Source: JAXDBW01 sp034678405 (GTDB lineage: Bacteria > Patescibacteriota > Patescibacteriia > UBA10025 > JAHIVO01). From it: a stretch of 12,759 nt of DNA. Position 1 is the first letter of the stretch. Every line of letters begins with the position of its first letter. This document shows positions 1 through 6,263 of this stretch, piece after piece. The stretch lies in assembly GCA_034678405.1 (NCBI GenBank), contig JAXDBW010000047.1, positions 1 through 12,759 on the forward strand. The letters run 5' to 3'. Under the pieces are notes generated by a model that was not told the DNA's origin, did not search any database, and saw only the letters and a program-made list of their open reading frames with translations. Made by a program: the position numbers and the translations under genes.

Positions 1-741
1 CGGTTTGTGGACATAAAATTCATCCGGACTGACCGCGCCCTGCACGACGTTTTCCCCGAGGCCATAGGCAGCATTGATGAGTACCATGTCTTTGTGACCG
101 GATTCGGTATCAATCGAGAACATCACACCAGACGCGCCTTTGTCAGAGCGAGCCATTTTTTGGACGGCAATTGAGAGACCAATGGAGAAATGGTCAAAGT
201 GTTTGTCCTCGCGATAGGAGATGGCTCGATCAGTAAAGAGTGAGGCAAAACATTTCTTGCAGGCTTCGAGTAATGCTTTCTCCCCTCGGATATTCAGATA
301 CGTCTCCTGCTGACCAGCAAATGACGCATCGGGAAGGTCCTCAGCTGTCGCGGAGGAACGAACAGCCACGTCAACATTTTTGCCATACTGCTTCTCGAGC
401 TTCTTATAATTCTTCACAATCTCCTCGGCGAGATCCTTCGGGAATGTGGTATTGAGAATCAGCTGGCGCACTTTCTTGCCGTGGGCTTGGAGATTTTTTA
501 GGCTGTGGGTATTGAGGTCCTGCAGCACGCGCTTAATATCATCACGGATGCCCTGCTCCTCGAGTAAATAAAAATAGGCCGCCGCGGTAATCGCATAGCC
601 ATTCGGAATTGCCACGCCTTTACTGGTCAGCTTCCGGTACATTTCCCCCAGAGACGCATTTTTCCCCCCGACGAGCGGAACATCTTTAATACCGAGCTCA
701 TTGAACCAGAGGACGAGCGCCTTTTTTCGATTGCGTGCCAT
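1..741 (-). CDS. ppsA: Phosphoenolpyruvate synthase, N-terminal part (cut by window edge)
   Basis: Reading from the ATG at 741 down to base 1 gives 247 uninterrupted codons with no stop, so the rest of the gene lies outside. The enzyme converts pyruvate and ATP to phosphoenolpyruvate, AMP and phosphate, the entry step of gluconeogenesis, in the cytoplasm. The visible part is the ATP-binding domain of the PEP-synthase/PPDK family: VGGKNASLGEM at residues 24-34 and the very characteristic AVRSSATAEDLPDASFAGQQ at 126-145, followed by ETYLN. Further on, GASGVMFSID and NAAYGLGENVVQGAVSPDEF also match the family. Full-length members have about 750-850 residues, so the phosphohistidine and PEP-binding domains are missing here. 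No Shine-Dalgarno sequence precedes the ATG. The gene has its own promoter at 777-805, embedded in the terminator of the preceding gene. Family assignment is near certain; PEP synthase is preferred over PPDK on the exact N-terminal motifs. Confidence 0.95.
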   Translation of the reverse strand, partial: MARNRKKALVLWFNELGIKDVPLVGGKNASLGEMYRKLTSKGVAIPNGYAITAAAYFYLLEEQGIRDDIKRVLQDLNTHSLKNLQAHGKKVRQLILNTTFPKDLAEEIVKNYKKLEKQYGKNVDVAVRSSATAEDLPDASFAGQQETYLNIRGEKALLEACKKCFASLFTDRAISYREDKHFDHFSIGLSIAVQKMARSDKGASGVMFSIDTESGHKDMVLINAAYGLGENVVQGAVSPDEFYVHKP

Positions 742-776
742 AAGATAGTTTTTATTTTAATGAGTTACGTACGGGT

Positions 777-805
777 AGTATACCACAAAAAGCCCGGCTT
801 TTCAA
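777..805 (-). promoter_or_regulatory. ppsA promoter, overlapping a terminator
   Basis: On the minus strand TTGAAA (800-805) is followed by exactly 17 bp and then TATACT (777-782), preceded by TGG to give an extended -10. The predicted start is near 770, leaving a leader of about 29 nt without a Shine-Dalgarno sequence. The -35 box lies in the loop of the terminator hairpin at 785-813. Confidence 0.7.
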
Positions 806-813
806 CCGGGCTT
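785..813 (-). terminator. Rho-independent terminator of the DUF4870-type gene
   Basis: The arms 790-797 and 806-813 pair perfectly (AAGCCCGG / CCGGGCTT) around an 8-nt loop. On the minus strand the stem runs straight into a TTTTT tract. It lies 24 nt downstream of the stop codon at 837. Confidence 0.85.
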
Positions 814-836
814 GGAGAATCAATGCAAGTCAGCTG

Positions 837-1157
837 CTAGACATTAATCTTGTCAGCCAGATCACCCACGACCGGCACCTTATACCGTTCGCCGGATAGT
901 GCCTTGATGAACCCAACAATATCTAACACGACAACGACGAGCCAGACCAGCCAGCCAATCACCGGGATCACGCCGATAAATGACAGGATAAAAAGGATGA
1001 GTCCCTGCTTCGCGTGGAACTTCACAAATTCATCGTCCTTCTTCACGATCAGCATGACAATGCTGAGTACCCAGACGTACGACAGAGCCGCCATCAGATT
1101 GCTGTCTGAATTCATGGAAACGGGCTTCTGCTCGTTAGTTTGTTTTTGTTCGTCCAT
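837..1157 (-). CDS. Small membrane protein, DUF4870/Tic20-like family
   Basis: The 106-residue protein has a polar N-terminus (1-20) and then three hydrophobic segments at about 22-40, 50-66 and 67-86. The pattern NLMAALSY, then FVKFHAKQGLILF, then a GERYKVP tail matches DUF4870-type small membrane proteins. Their function is not established, so none is assigned. I place the start at 1157, not at the longer 1190 option, because AAGGGGGT (1165-1172) sits 7 nt before this ATG and pairs well with anti-Shine-Dalgarno RNA, allowing one G-U wobble. The start lies inside the last codons of the upstream gene (overlap 1135-1157), which suggests translational coupling to it. A strong terminator follows. 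Confidence 0.8.
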   Translation of the reverse strand: MDEQKQTNEQKPVSMNSDSNLMAALSYVWVLSIVMLIVKKDDEFVKFHAKQGLILFILSFIGVIPVIGWLVWLVVVVLDIVGFIKALSGERYKVPVVGDLADKINV

Positions 1158-1605
1158 AGATGCCACCCCCTTTCGAGTCAGATCGTTCACGTTTCGTAAT
1201 CATACTCCGAAATAGTACATAGAACGTGAATCCTATTGCCACGCCGATCATCCCGAGGAGGAACGGCATGCGCACAATATTTAATATGTACCACCACTGA
1301 TGATACCAAATAATGTCAAAGACAGCGAGTGCTAGTCCAGCTATCATCCCCATGATAGCTCCAGCCGTGACCGTGGCCATCATACTGACCCGCCCTCGCT
1401 TGGCCATCCACCAGGTCAGGCCAACTGCGAGAAGGCCGGCCAATACCCATCGGCCATACGGAATCACGCCAAGCCATACATTCAGAATTTCTACTATGAC
1501 CAACCCAATGACAAACCACCGTACTGTTTTCCAGTAGTAGACGAGCGTTTTGCCCGCGATTTGGGCTGGCTCAGTTTGTTCAGACTGTAGAGCTTCATCA
1601 GTCAT
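1135..1605 (-). CDS. Unidentified multi-pass membrane protein (156 aa)
   Basis: I do not recognise this family. From MTDEALQSEQTE the protein has a short acidic N-terminus and then about four hydrophobic segments, at roughly 29-47, 51-70, 76-99 and 112-136. It ends in a charged, glycine-rich cytoplasmic-looking tail (ITKRERSDSKGGG). It is rich in tryptophan. The start at 1605 is preferred to the in-frame ATG at 1635, because the latter lies in the tail of a terminator and upstream of the -10 box. With TATACT only 6 nt before the ATG, the mRNA should begin at or next to the start codon. The downstream DUF4870-type gene overlaps it by 23 nt, so the two probably act together in the membrane. The reading frame is secure; the role is unknown. 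Confidence 0.75.
   Translation of the reverse strand: MTDEALQSEQTEPAQIAGKTLVYYWKTVRWFVIGLVIVEILNVWLGVIPYGRWVLAGLLAVGLTWWMAKRGRVSMMATVTAGAIMGMIAGLALAVFDIIWYHQWWYILNIVRMPFLLGMIGVAIGFTFYVLFRSMITKRERSDSKGGGIYGRTKTN
1163..1172 (-). promoter_or_regulatory. Ribosome binding site that fixes the start at 1157
   Basis: The minus strand reads AAGGGGGTGG ending 5 nt before the ATG, with the GGGGGT core 7 nt from it. It lies inside the coding sequence of the upstream gene. Confidence 0.65.
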
Positions 1606-1611
1606 ACCTAT

Positions 1612-1640
1612 AGTATACCACTGATATACATACAAACCAA
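1612..1640 (-). promoter_or_regulatory. Promoter of the membrane-protein pair, leaderless geometry
   Basis: On the minus strand TTGGTT (1635-1640), 17 bp, then TATACT (1612-1617) with a TGG extension. Six bases (ATAGGT) separate the -10 from the ATG at 1605, so +1 falls on the A of the ATG. The -35 box overlaps the T-rich tail of the terminator at 1640-1671. Confidence 0.6.
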
Positions 1641-1671
1641 AACCCCCGTCTGGTTTTCCAAACGGGGGTTT
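1631..1671 (-). terminator. Terminator downstream of groEL
   Basis: A perfect 10-bp stem (1640-1649 with 1662-1671, AAACCCCCGT / ACGGGGGTTT) has a smaller inner TGG/CCA stem in its loop. On the minus strand it is followed by TTTTGGTTTG. The stem is symmetric and a T-rich stretch also follows on the plus strand, so it could work in both directions. Only minus-strand genes flank it. Confidence 0.7.
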
Positions 1672-1687
1672 CTTTAATTTTTAGCTT

Positions 1688-1724
1688 CGCGAGGTCACGG
1701 GTCTTGTGGGTCCCGGACCGAGCG
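1688..1724 (-). other. Imperfect stem-loop in the groEL 3' region
   Basis: CGC (1688-1690) pairs with GCG (1722-1724), GGTC (1693-1696) with GACC (1716-1719) and CGGG (1698-1701) with CCCG (1712-1715). There is a 2x2 internal loop and one bulged base. No T tract follows it directly, so it is not a classical terminator. Confidence 0.45.
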
Positions 1725-1748
1725 AATCAAACTATTTGCGGAAAGCGT

Positions 1749-1780
1749 CGAAAACTACTTTTTTTAAAAAGGAGTTTTCG
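1749..1780 (-). other. A/T-rich stem-loop just after the groEL stop
   Basis: CGAAAACT (1749-1756) pairs with AGTTTTCG (1773-1780), and an inner T5/A5 stem extends it. It begins 7 nt after the groEL stop. It may stabilise or end the transcript, but it lacks a GC-rich stem plus T tract. Confidence 0.45.
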
Positions 1781-1786
1781 AAACTT

Positions 1787-3427
1787 TTACATCATACCCA
1801 TGCCTGGCATACCGCCGCCCATACCGGCAGCAGCTGCGGCATTGTCATCATTCTTCTCGGGGATATCTGTCACGACAGCCTCCGTGGTGAGCAGCATAGC
1901 AGCAGCTGAGGCAGCATTCTGCAGCGCACTACGAGTCACCTTGGTCGGATCGACGATACCGGCGGCCACGAGATCTTCGTATTCATTGGTCGCGGCATTG
2001 AAGCCTTCATTACCGGAGCGCTTCTTCACTTCTTCGACGACGACCGAGCCCTCTTGGCCAGCATTGAATGCAATCTGACGGACGGGTTCCTCGAGCGAGC
2101 GACGGAGGATGTTAACGCCGATCATTTCATCACCCTCGACTGATACCTTTTCCAGAGCTGAGAGCGCACGGATCAGGGCGACACCGCCGCCGGGGACGAT
2201 ACCTTCTTCGACGGCCGCGCGGGTCGCGTGGAGCGCGTCTTCGATACGGTGTTTCTTCTCTTTCAGCTCAGTCTCAGTCGCGGCACCGACCTTGATGACG
2301 GCCACACCGCCGGAAAGTTTACCGAGACGCTCTTGGAGTTTTTCTTTATCAAAGTCTGAGGTGGAGTCGCCAATTTCTTTCTTGATCTTCGCTACCCGGT
2401 CTTTGATTTCCTGTTCGTTGCCCTTACCCTCGACGATCGTAGTATTTTCCTTGGTGGCTACAACTCGACGAGCTTGGCCGAGCGATTCGAGTTCAGTGCT
2501 TTCGAGTTTGAGGCCGATGTCCTCGGAGATGACCTTGCCACCCGTCAGGATAGCGATGTCCTCGAGCATTTCTTTGCGGCGATCACCGAAGCCGGGAGCC
2601 TTCACGGCCAGGACATTGAAACTACCGCGAATTTTATTGACGAGGAACGTCGCGAGGGCTTCACCCTCGATATCATCAGCAATGATCACAAGCTCTTTCT
2701 TGCCTGACTGGGCAACCTTTTCGAGTAGGGGTAGGATTTCCTGGAGGGAGGAAATTTTCTTATCAGTGATGAGGATGTGGGCGTCATTGTATTCTGCTTC
2801 CATCCGATCAGCATTCGTCACCATGTAGGGTGAGACGTAGCCTTTGTCGAATTGCATACCTTCGACGACTTCTTTCTCCAGGCCGAACCGTTGGCCCTCT
2901 TCGACAGTCACCACGCCGTCTTTGCCCACCTTTTCCATGACCTCGGCAATCAGTGTACCAACCTCAGGATCCTGGGCGGAAATAGTACCGACCTGCGCGA
3001 TTTCGTCATTGGTCTTTACTTCCTTGGAGAGATTCTTCAGTTCGTCAACAACTGCGGTGACGCCCTTTTCGATGCCTTTCTTGATGAGCATCGGGTTCGC
3101 CCCAGCCGTCACATTCTTGAATCCCTCAGCAACCATACTCTGCGCCATGAGCGTAGCTGTGGTGGTACCATCACCAGCCACGTCATTCGTTTTTTTGGCA
3201 ACTTCTTTCACGGCTTGAGCGCCGACGTTTTCAAATTTGTCTTCGAGTTCAATTTCATCAGCGATCGTTACGCCATCATTGGTGATGGTCGGACCACCGA
3301 AGCCTTTGTCGAGAGCGACATTGCGGCCTTTTGGCCCGAGTGTCACTTTCACGGCATTAGCGAGTTTGTCTACCCCCTCTTTGATGAGGCTACGCGCCTC
3401 TTCATCATAGAGAATCTGTTTTGCCAT
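1787..3427 (-). CDS. groL: Chaperonin GroEL (Hsp60, Cpn60)
   Basis: This is a complete 546-residue chaperonin (E. coli GroEL has 548). It forms the double-ring folding chamber and uses ATP, with GroES, to refold proteins in the cytoplasm. Hallmarks are KVTLGPKGRNV at 27-37, the ATP-binding/catalytic segment VAGDGTTTAT around residues 83-92, and IVPGGGVALIRA in the second equatorial segment. The C-terminus carries the flexible glycine-methionine tail (GMGGGMPGMGMM). It starts at 3427 with MAKQILYDEEAR, the usual N-terminus. No clear Shine-Dalgarno sequence precedes the ATG. It is the second gene of a groES-groEL operon, but the 185-nt gap to groES is unusually long and contains a palindromic repeat. 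Heat-shock control is expected through the CIRCE site upstream of groES. Confidence 0.98.
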   Translation of the reverse strand: MAKQILYDEEARSLIKEGVDKLANAVKVTLGPKGRNVALDKGFGGPTITNDGVTIADEIELEDKFENVGAQAVKEVAKKTNDVAGDGTTTATLMAQSMVAEGFKNVTAGANPMLIKKGIEKGVTAVVDELKNLSKEVKTNDEIAQVGTISAQDPEVGTLIAEVMEKVGKDGVVTVEEGQRFGLEKEVVEGMQFDKGYVSPYMVTNADRMEAEYNDAHILITDKKISSLQEILPLLEKVAQSGKKELVIIADDIEGEALATFLVNKIRGSFNVLAVKAPGFGDRRKEMLEDIAILTGGKVISEDIGLKLESTELESLGQARRVVATKENTTIVEGKGNEQEIKDRVAKIKKEIGDSTSDFDKEKLQERLGKLSGGVAVIKVGAATETELKEKKHRIEDALHATRAAVEEGIVPGGGVALIRALSALEKVSVEGDEMIGVNILRRSLEEPVRQIAFNAGQEGSVVVEEVKKRSGNEGFNAATNEYEDLVAAGIVDPTKVTRSALQNAASAAAMLLTTEAVVTDIPEKNDDNAAAAAGMGGGMPGMGMM

Positions 3428-3457
3428 AGTCTTTATTATTTATGAAGTGAGTTAATA

Positions 3458-3487
3458 ATTATATCTTTTGAAATTTCTAAATCCGAA
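3458..3487 (-). promoter_or_regulatory. Possible secondary promoter for groEL
   Basis: A perfect TATAAT lies on the minus strand at 3458-3463, 30 nt upstream of the groEL ATG. The only -35 candidate is weak: TTCGGA at 3482-3487, 18 bp away and inside the terminal repeat of the palindromic element. A CIRCE-independent groEL transcript is possible but unproven. Confidence 0.25.
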
Positions 3488-3607
3488 TATCGAAATTCGA
3501 AACAGCAGTTAAATTCAAATGTATAAGACGAGGTGCTGTTTGGCTTTGAATTTGGGACATTGGAGTGTCGAATTTGCTTCGGATTTGTAATTTCGAATTT
3601 CGGATTT
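3479..3607. repeat. Palindromic TTCGAA/ATCCGAA repeat element between groES and groEL
   Basis: The 129-bp, mostly A/T-rich block begins AAATCCGAATATCGAAATTC and ends with the inverse of AAATCCGAAATTCGAAATTA, making imperfect terminal inverted repeats. Inside are two more exact inverted repeats: AAACAGCA (3500-3507) with TGCTGTTT (3534-3541), and AAATTCAAA (3511-3519) with TTTGAATTT (3545-3553). These two cross each other, so they cannot form simple nested hairpins together. It has no coding capacity worth calling. It looks like a small non-autonomous mobile or palindromic repeat. Confidence 0.6.
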
Positions 3608-3612
3608 ACTCG

Positions 3613-3888
3613 TTACTCGACTTTCGCGAGTACGTCTTCGTCTTTGAGCACTTTGTACTCAATCTCTTCCAGCGTTACTTCTTCGCCGGAGTATTTACCA
3701 AAGATAACGCGGTCGCCTGCTGAGAGGCCCAGCTTGGTAATCTTTTCGCCGTCACCGACAGCGACAACTTCCCCCTCTTCTTTCTTTTCTTTCTCCACGG
3801 TCTCGGGCAGGACGATCCCTGACTTCGTGACCTCTTCTTCGGTTACCGGTTTGACGATAATCCGATCGCCCAGTGGTTTGAGTTTCAT
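3613..3888 (-). CDS. groS: Co-chaperonin GroES (Hsp10, Cpn10)
   Basis: The 91-residue protein is complete (family about 94-100). It forms the seven-fold lid of the GroEL chamber. MKLKPLGDRIIVKPV (1-15) is the conserved N-terminal strand. TKSGIVLPETVEKEKKEEGEV (about 21-41) contains the mobile loop that binds GroEL and is typical in length. GDRVIFGKYSGEEV (58-71) and the closing DEDVLAKVE are standard. It is the first gene of the operon. Its promoter carries a CIRCE operator, so HrcA repression relieved by heat is the expected control; hrcA itself is not in this window. No Shine-Dalgarno sequence is evident before the ATG. Confidence 0.97.
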   Translation of the reverse strand: MKLKPLGDRIIVKPVTEEEVTKSGIVLPETVEKEKKEEGEVVAVGDGEKITKLGLSAGDRVIFGKYSGEEVTLEEIEYKVLKDEDVLAKVE

Positions 3889-3926
3889 AGCTACGTGTTA
3901 GATATTTAATAATTATTGTAGTAAAT

Positions 3927-3953
3927 TTAGCACTCTTGTTATCAGAGTGCTAA
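3927..3953 (-). promoter_or_regulatory. CIRCE operator (HrcA binding site)
   Basis: TTAGCACTC (3927-3935), nine bases, GAGTGCTAA (3945-3953): an exact match to the CIRCE consensus with perfect 9-bp arms. It begins 3 bp downstream of the -10 box and covers the predicted transcription start, the usual position for HrcA repression. Confidence 0.97.
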
Positions 3954-3956
3954 TAC

Positions 3957-3984
3957 ATTATAGCAATCGTTTTTTCCCTGTCAA
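3957..3984 (-). promoter_or_regulatory. groES-groEL sigma-70 promoter
   Basis: On the minus strand a perfect TTGACA (3979-3984), a 16-bp spacer and a perfect TATAAT (3957-3962). The -35 box is only 10 bp beyond the stop codon of the upstream gene, and no terminator lies between. Read-through from the upstream unit into groES is therefore possible. Confidence 0.92.
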
Positions 3985-3994
3985 GAAATGCAAT

Positions 3995-5320
3995 TCACCC
4001 GGACGATATATCTGTATATTTCCGTAACCATAGCCCAAAAACAAGCCACCAGAGGAATATGCCAAATGTGAGCGACCAGAGGAAATGTTCGAATATCCCC
4101 ACCAAAATGAGCCCCAGGAAGGCAAAGGTATACACAAAAAACCCGTGCCGCTCGACCAGCAATCGCCGTGCCTGGTAAAACGCCGTGGCGAAATACTGAT
4201 ACACGAGGACCAGGAAGAGTAGGCCGCCGAAGACGCCGGTCTCCACCGCTACCAGGACGTAGAGATTGTGCACCGGCTGGTATTCCCACGCATCAAGCTT
4301 CGGACGCAGCTCATACGCCGCATACGTGTCACTCCCCACCCCGACGCCATCGAGAGGATTATCAACGAGGAGATCATAACTCTGGGTAAACTGGTCAGCC
4401 CGCTCGGTCGCTGACATCACCTCTAGTCGGCCACCGTCCACCGTCCGAGCTGCAATAATCTCGGGTAGGAGAATGACGCTGAAGAGTGAGACGAGGATAA
4501 TCCAAAACACAATTGGTCCCATCATTTTCAGCCGATAATGATCCCGTTGCCACAGGGACACCACGAACATTCCACCCAGGACAAGCAAGAGCGCAATCCA
4601 GGCTGACCGCGAGAACGTCAGAATCAACCCATAGTACATCAGGACAAATGCCGTCACCGTGATAATAATCACACCAACCGGCTGCTGCTTCGTGCGATGC
4701 AGGGAAAAAAGGAACCCAATGCACACTACTAAACAAACTACTAGAAAGCCCGCCAGCATATTCGGATGCGGCAAAGAGCCATAGGCTCGGAGGAAACGGC
4801 CGCCGCCCGCCTCGACTACAATATCGCCCAGCGTACCCGGCATATGCGCGGCCATGCCCAACCATTTATTCGCAATCACCTCCTGAGCAAAAAATTGCCA
4901 AATGGCCAAGACCGACTGAATGACTCCCGCGCTCATGAGAGCAACGCCGACATCACGCCAGCGAAACCAGAGTCGCCCGATGATCCAGACGAGTGACACG
5001 CCCTGCAGCAGCCTAACAAAGGCATACCACGAGACCGGTGTATGCGCCGCACTAAAAAGTGACACGAAACTCACAAACAAAAACAGGCCAATGGTTACCC
5101 ACCATCGTTTATAGTGTGAGCCGAGCTTCCGACCAAAGAATATAGCGAAGAGGAGTAGCGCGAACCAGAGAAAATCAAGGGCGTATATGCTAAACCGGCC
5201 GTACTCCCAGACGTTGTCATTCAGCATGCCCTCCCGCCAGATCCACCGGGTCTGCCAGGGCAGGAGGAAAACAAAGGCATAGAGGATCCATGCACCAATT
5301 TTGTCTATGACATCTTTCAT
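3995..5320 (-). CDS. O-antigen ligase / polymerase-like membrane protein (Wzy_C family)
   Basis: The 441-residue integral membrane protein has about ten or eleven hydrophobic helices. The likely family is the O-antigen ligase/polymerase group (WaaL, Wzy), which transfers or joins lipid-linked glycans on the outer side of the cytoplasmic membrane. Supporting motifs are GSLPHPNMLAGFL (181-193), LTFSRSAWIAL (234-244, with the conserved Arg238), a large extracytoplasmic loop at about 288-350 containing NPLDGVGVGSDTY (321-333), and QPVHNLYVLVAVETG (348-362, with His351) just before the next helix. This loop-plus-His/Arg arrangement is typical of the family, but ligase and polymerase cannot be told apart here. 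The ATG overlaps the upstream stop (ATGA at 5317-5320) and has AGGAAG 4 nt before it, so it is translationally coupled to the nucleotidyltransferase-like gene. Confidence 0.85.
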   Translation of the reverse strand: MKDVIDKIGAWILYAFVFLLPWQTRWIWREGMLNDNVWEYGRFSIYALDFLWFALLLFAIFFGRKLGSHYKRWWVTIGLFLFVSFVSLFSAAHTPVSWYAFVRLLQGVSLVWIIGRLWFRWRDVGVALMSAGVIQSVLAIWQFFAQEVIANKWLGMAAHMPGTLGDIVVEAGGGRFLRAYGSLPHPNMLAGFLVVCLVVCIGFLFSLHRTKQQPVGVIIITVTAFVLMYYGLILTFSRSAWIALLLVLGGMFVVSLWQRDHYRLKMMGPIVFWIILVSLFSVILLPEIIAARTVDGGRLEVMSATERADQFTQSYDLLVDNPLDGVGVGSDTYAAYELRPKLDAWEYQPVHNLYVLVAVETGVFGGLLFLVLVYQYFATAFYQARRLLVERHGFFVYTFAFLGLILVGIFEHFLWSLTFGIFLWWLVFGLWLRKYTDISSG

Positions 5321-6234
5321 AGCACTTCCTGGACTCGCCGCCGCCAGGCATCGAGGTACTGCTGGCGCCGATCGGTGTCATGAAATTTAAGCATCGAGTC
5401 GTTGACCACCACCCGCGTATCTTGATTTGCTAGATGCCTGAGGCGCTCGGGCATCACTCGCTGTTGGTAGTTGCGAAATACACGCTCCGGGATAAAGAAG
5501 GCAATGACTTCAATGAGTCGCTGCCCGAGTCGCCGCGGCGCGACGCGCCGGCGGCGGGGTGGCTGCACCGGAATAGCAAACGGCACATACTGCCGCGTCC
5601 AGCGGTTCGCTTCGAGAAATCGGTGGTACACCCCTTCATCCAGGATTGGCATCACCTGCACCACCCAGTATGGTAAATAAATATCTTCAGGTAATGATAA
5701 TGTCTCTAGCCGAAGATGATGAGTATCAGTAAAGAACGAGGCGCAGAGCGTATCACGCGTATGCTCCGCGGTCGGACGTAGGTGGAGGAGCTTCAGGATG
5801 CCCGCAATCCAAAATCGTACCTGCCACACCCGGCCCGGCCGGGTCACAATAAATAAATCGATGTCCGACTCTGGCCGGCTATTACTGTACGCCAGGGTAT
5901 TACACACCGCGATCATACGGACAAACGGGACAAACCGGAACCACCGGATAAATTTCAGCGCTCGGTGATATTTATATTCTGCCTGCCGGTATCGATCCAT
6001 CCGCGTGACCACGATATCCCCGCGCTGCGGTAGAAAATAATATCCGTGTCGCGTATCAATTCGCTGCTCGTGCTGGAGCGCCTCCAGCTCAGATACGATC
6101 GTACCGAGACTCACCTCTCGTGATACGCCGTCTTCTCCGTAGAGCCATTTCCATACCTCCACTGGCGTCAGTGGATAATCAAAAATATCGAAATAGGCGA
6201 GCGTTTTTATAATAGCCTCCTGGAGGGTAGTCAT
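5317..6234 (-). CDS. Winged-helix / nucleotidyltransferase-fold protein of unknown function
   Basis: The 305-residue protein has an N-terminal helical part (1-80) that resembles a winged helix (FDIFDYPLTPVEVWKWL at 15-31, then a GYYFLPQRG strand at 64-72). Its core carries a nucleotidyltransferase-type signature, SNSRPESDIDLFIV at 117-130: Asp124 and Asp126 are the candidate metal ligands, and Ser117/Ser119 stand where the GS motif usually lies. A basic stretch, PPRRRRVAPRR, follows at 225-235. The substrate is unknown. Neighbourhood with a glycan ligase/polymerase hints at a role in envelope sugars, but that is inference. The start at 6234 is preferred over 6303, because the longer form would run through a terminator and a promoter. 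TATACT 7 nt upstream predicts an mRNA starting at the ATG. Frame certain, family likely, role open. Confidence 0.75.
   Translation of the reverse strand: MTTLQEAIIKTLAYFDIFDYPLTPVEVWKWLYGEDGVSREVSLGTIVSELEALQHEQRIDTRHGYYFLPQRGDIVVTRMDRYRQAEYKYHRALKFIRWFRFVPFVRMIAVCNTLAYSNSRPESDIDLFIVTRPGRVWQVRFWIAGILKLLHLRPTAEHTRDTLCASFFTDTHHLRLETLSLPEDIYLPYWVVQVMPILDEGVYHRFLEANRWTRQYVPFAIPVQPPRRRRVAPRRLGQRLIEVIAFFIPERVFRNYQQRVMPERLRHLANQDTRVVVNDSMLKFHDTDRRQQYLDAWRRRVQEVL
5325..5330 (-). promoter_or_regulatory. Ribosome binding site of the O-antigen-ligase-like gene
   Basis: AGGAAG on the minus strand, 4 nt before the ATG at 5320 and inside the end of the upstream gene. It supports a coupled start at the ATGA overlap. 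Confidence 0.6.
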
Positions 6235-6241
6235 ATAAGAT

Positions 6242-6247
6242 AGTATA
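6242..6247 (-). promoter_or_regulatory. -10 box of the nucleotidyltransferase-like gene, leaderless geometry
   Basis: TATACT on the minus strand, 7 nt before the ATG at 6234. No good -35 exists: the matching position falls in the T tract of the preceding terminator. Transcription would start at, or one base before, the ATG. Confidence 0.5.
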
Positions 6248-6263
6248 CCGGCATTTGGGGTAT

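Noticed and set aside
2109..3445. Several open frames antisense to groEL (2109-2828, 2844-3218, 2852-3445)
   Set aside because: Low-complexity Ser/Arg-rich or unrecognisable translations opposite a perfect GroEL; typical shadows in a codon-biased gene.
4395..4865. Second minus-strand frame inside the O-antigen-ligase-like gene
   Set aside because: The main frame carries the helices and conserved motifs; this one gives no coherent protein.
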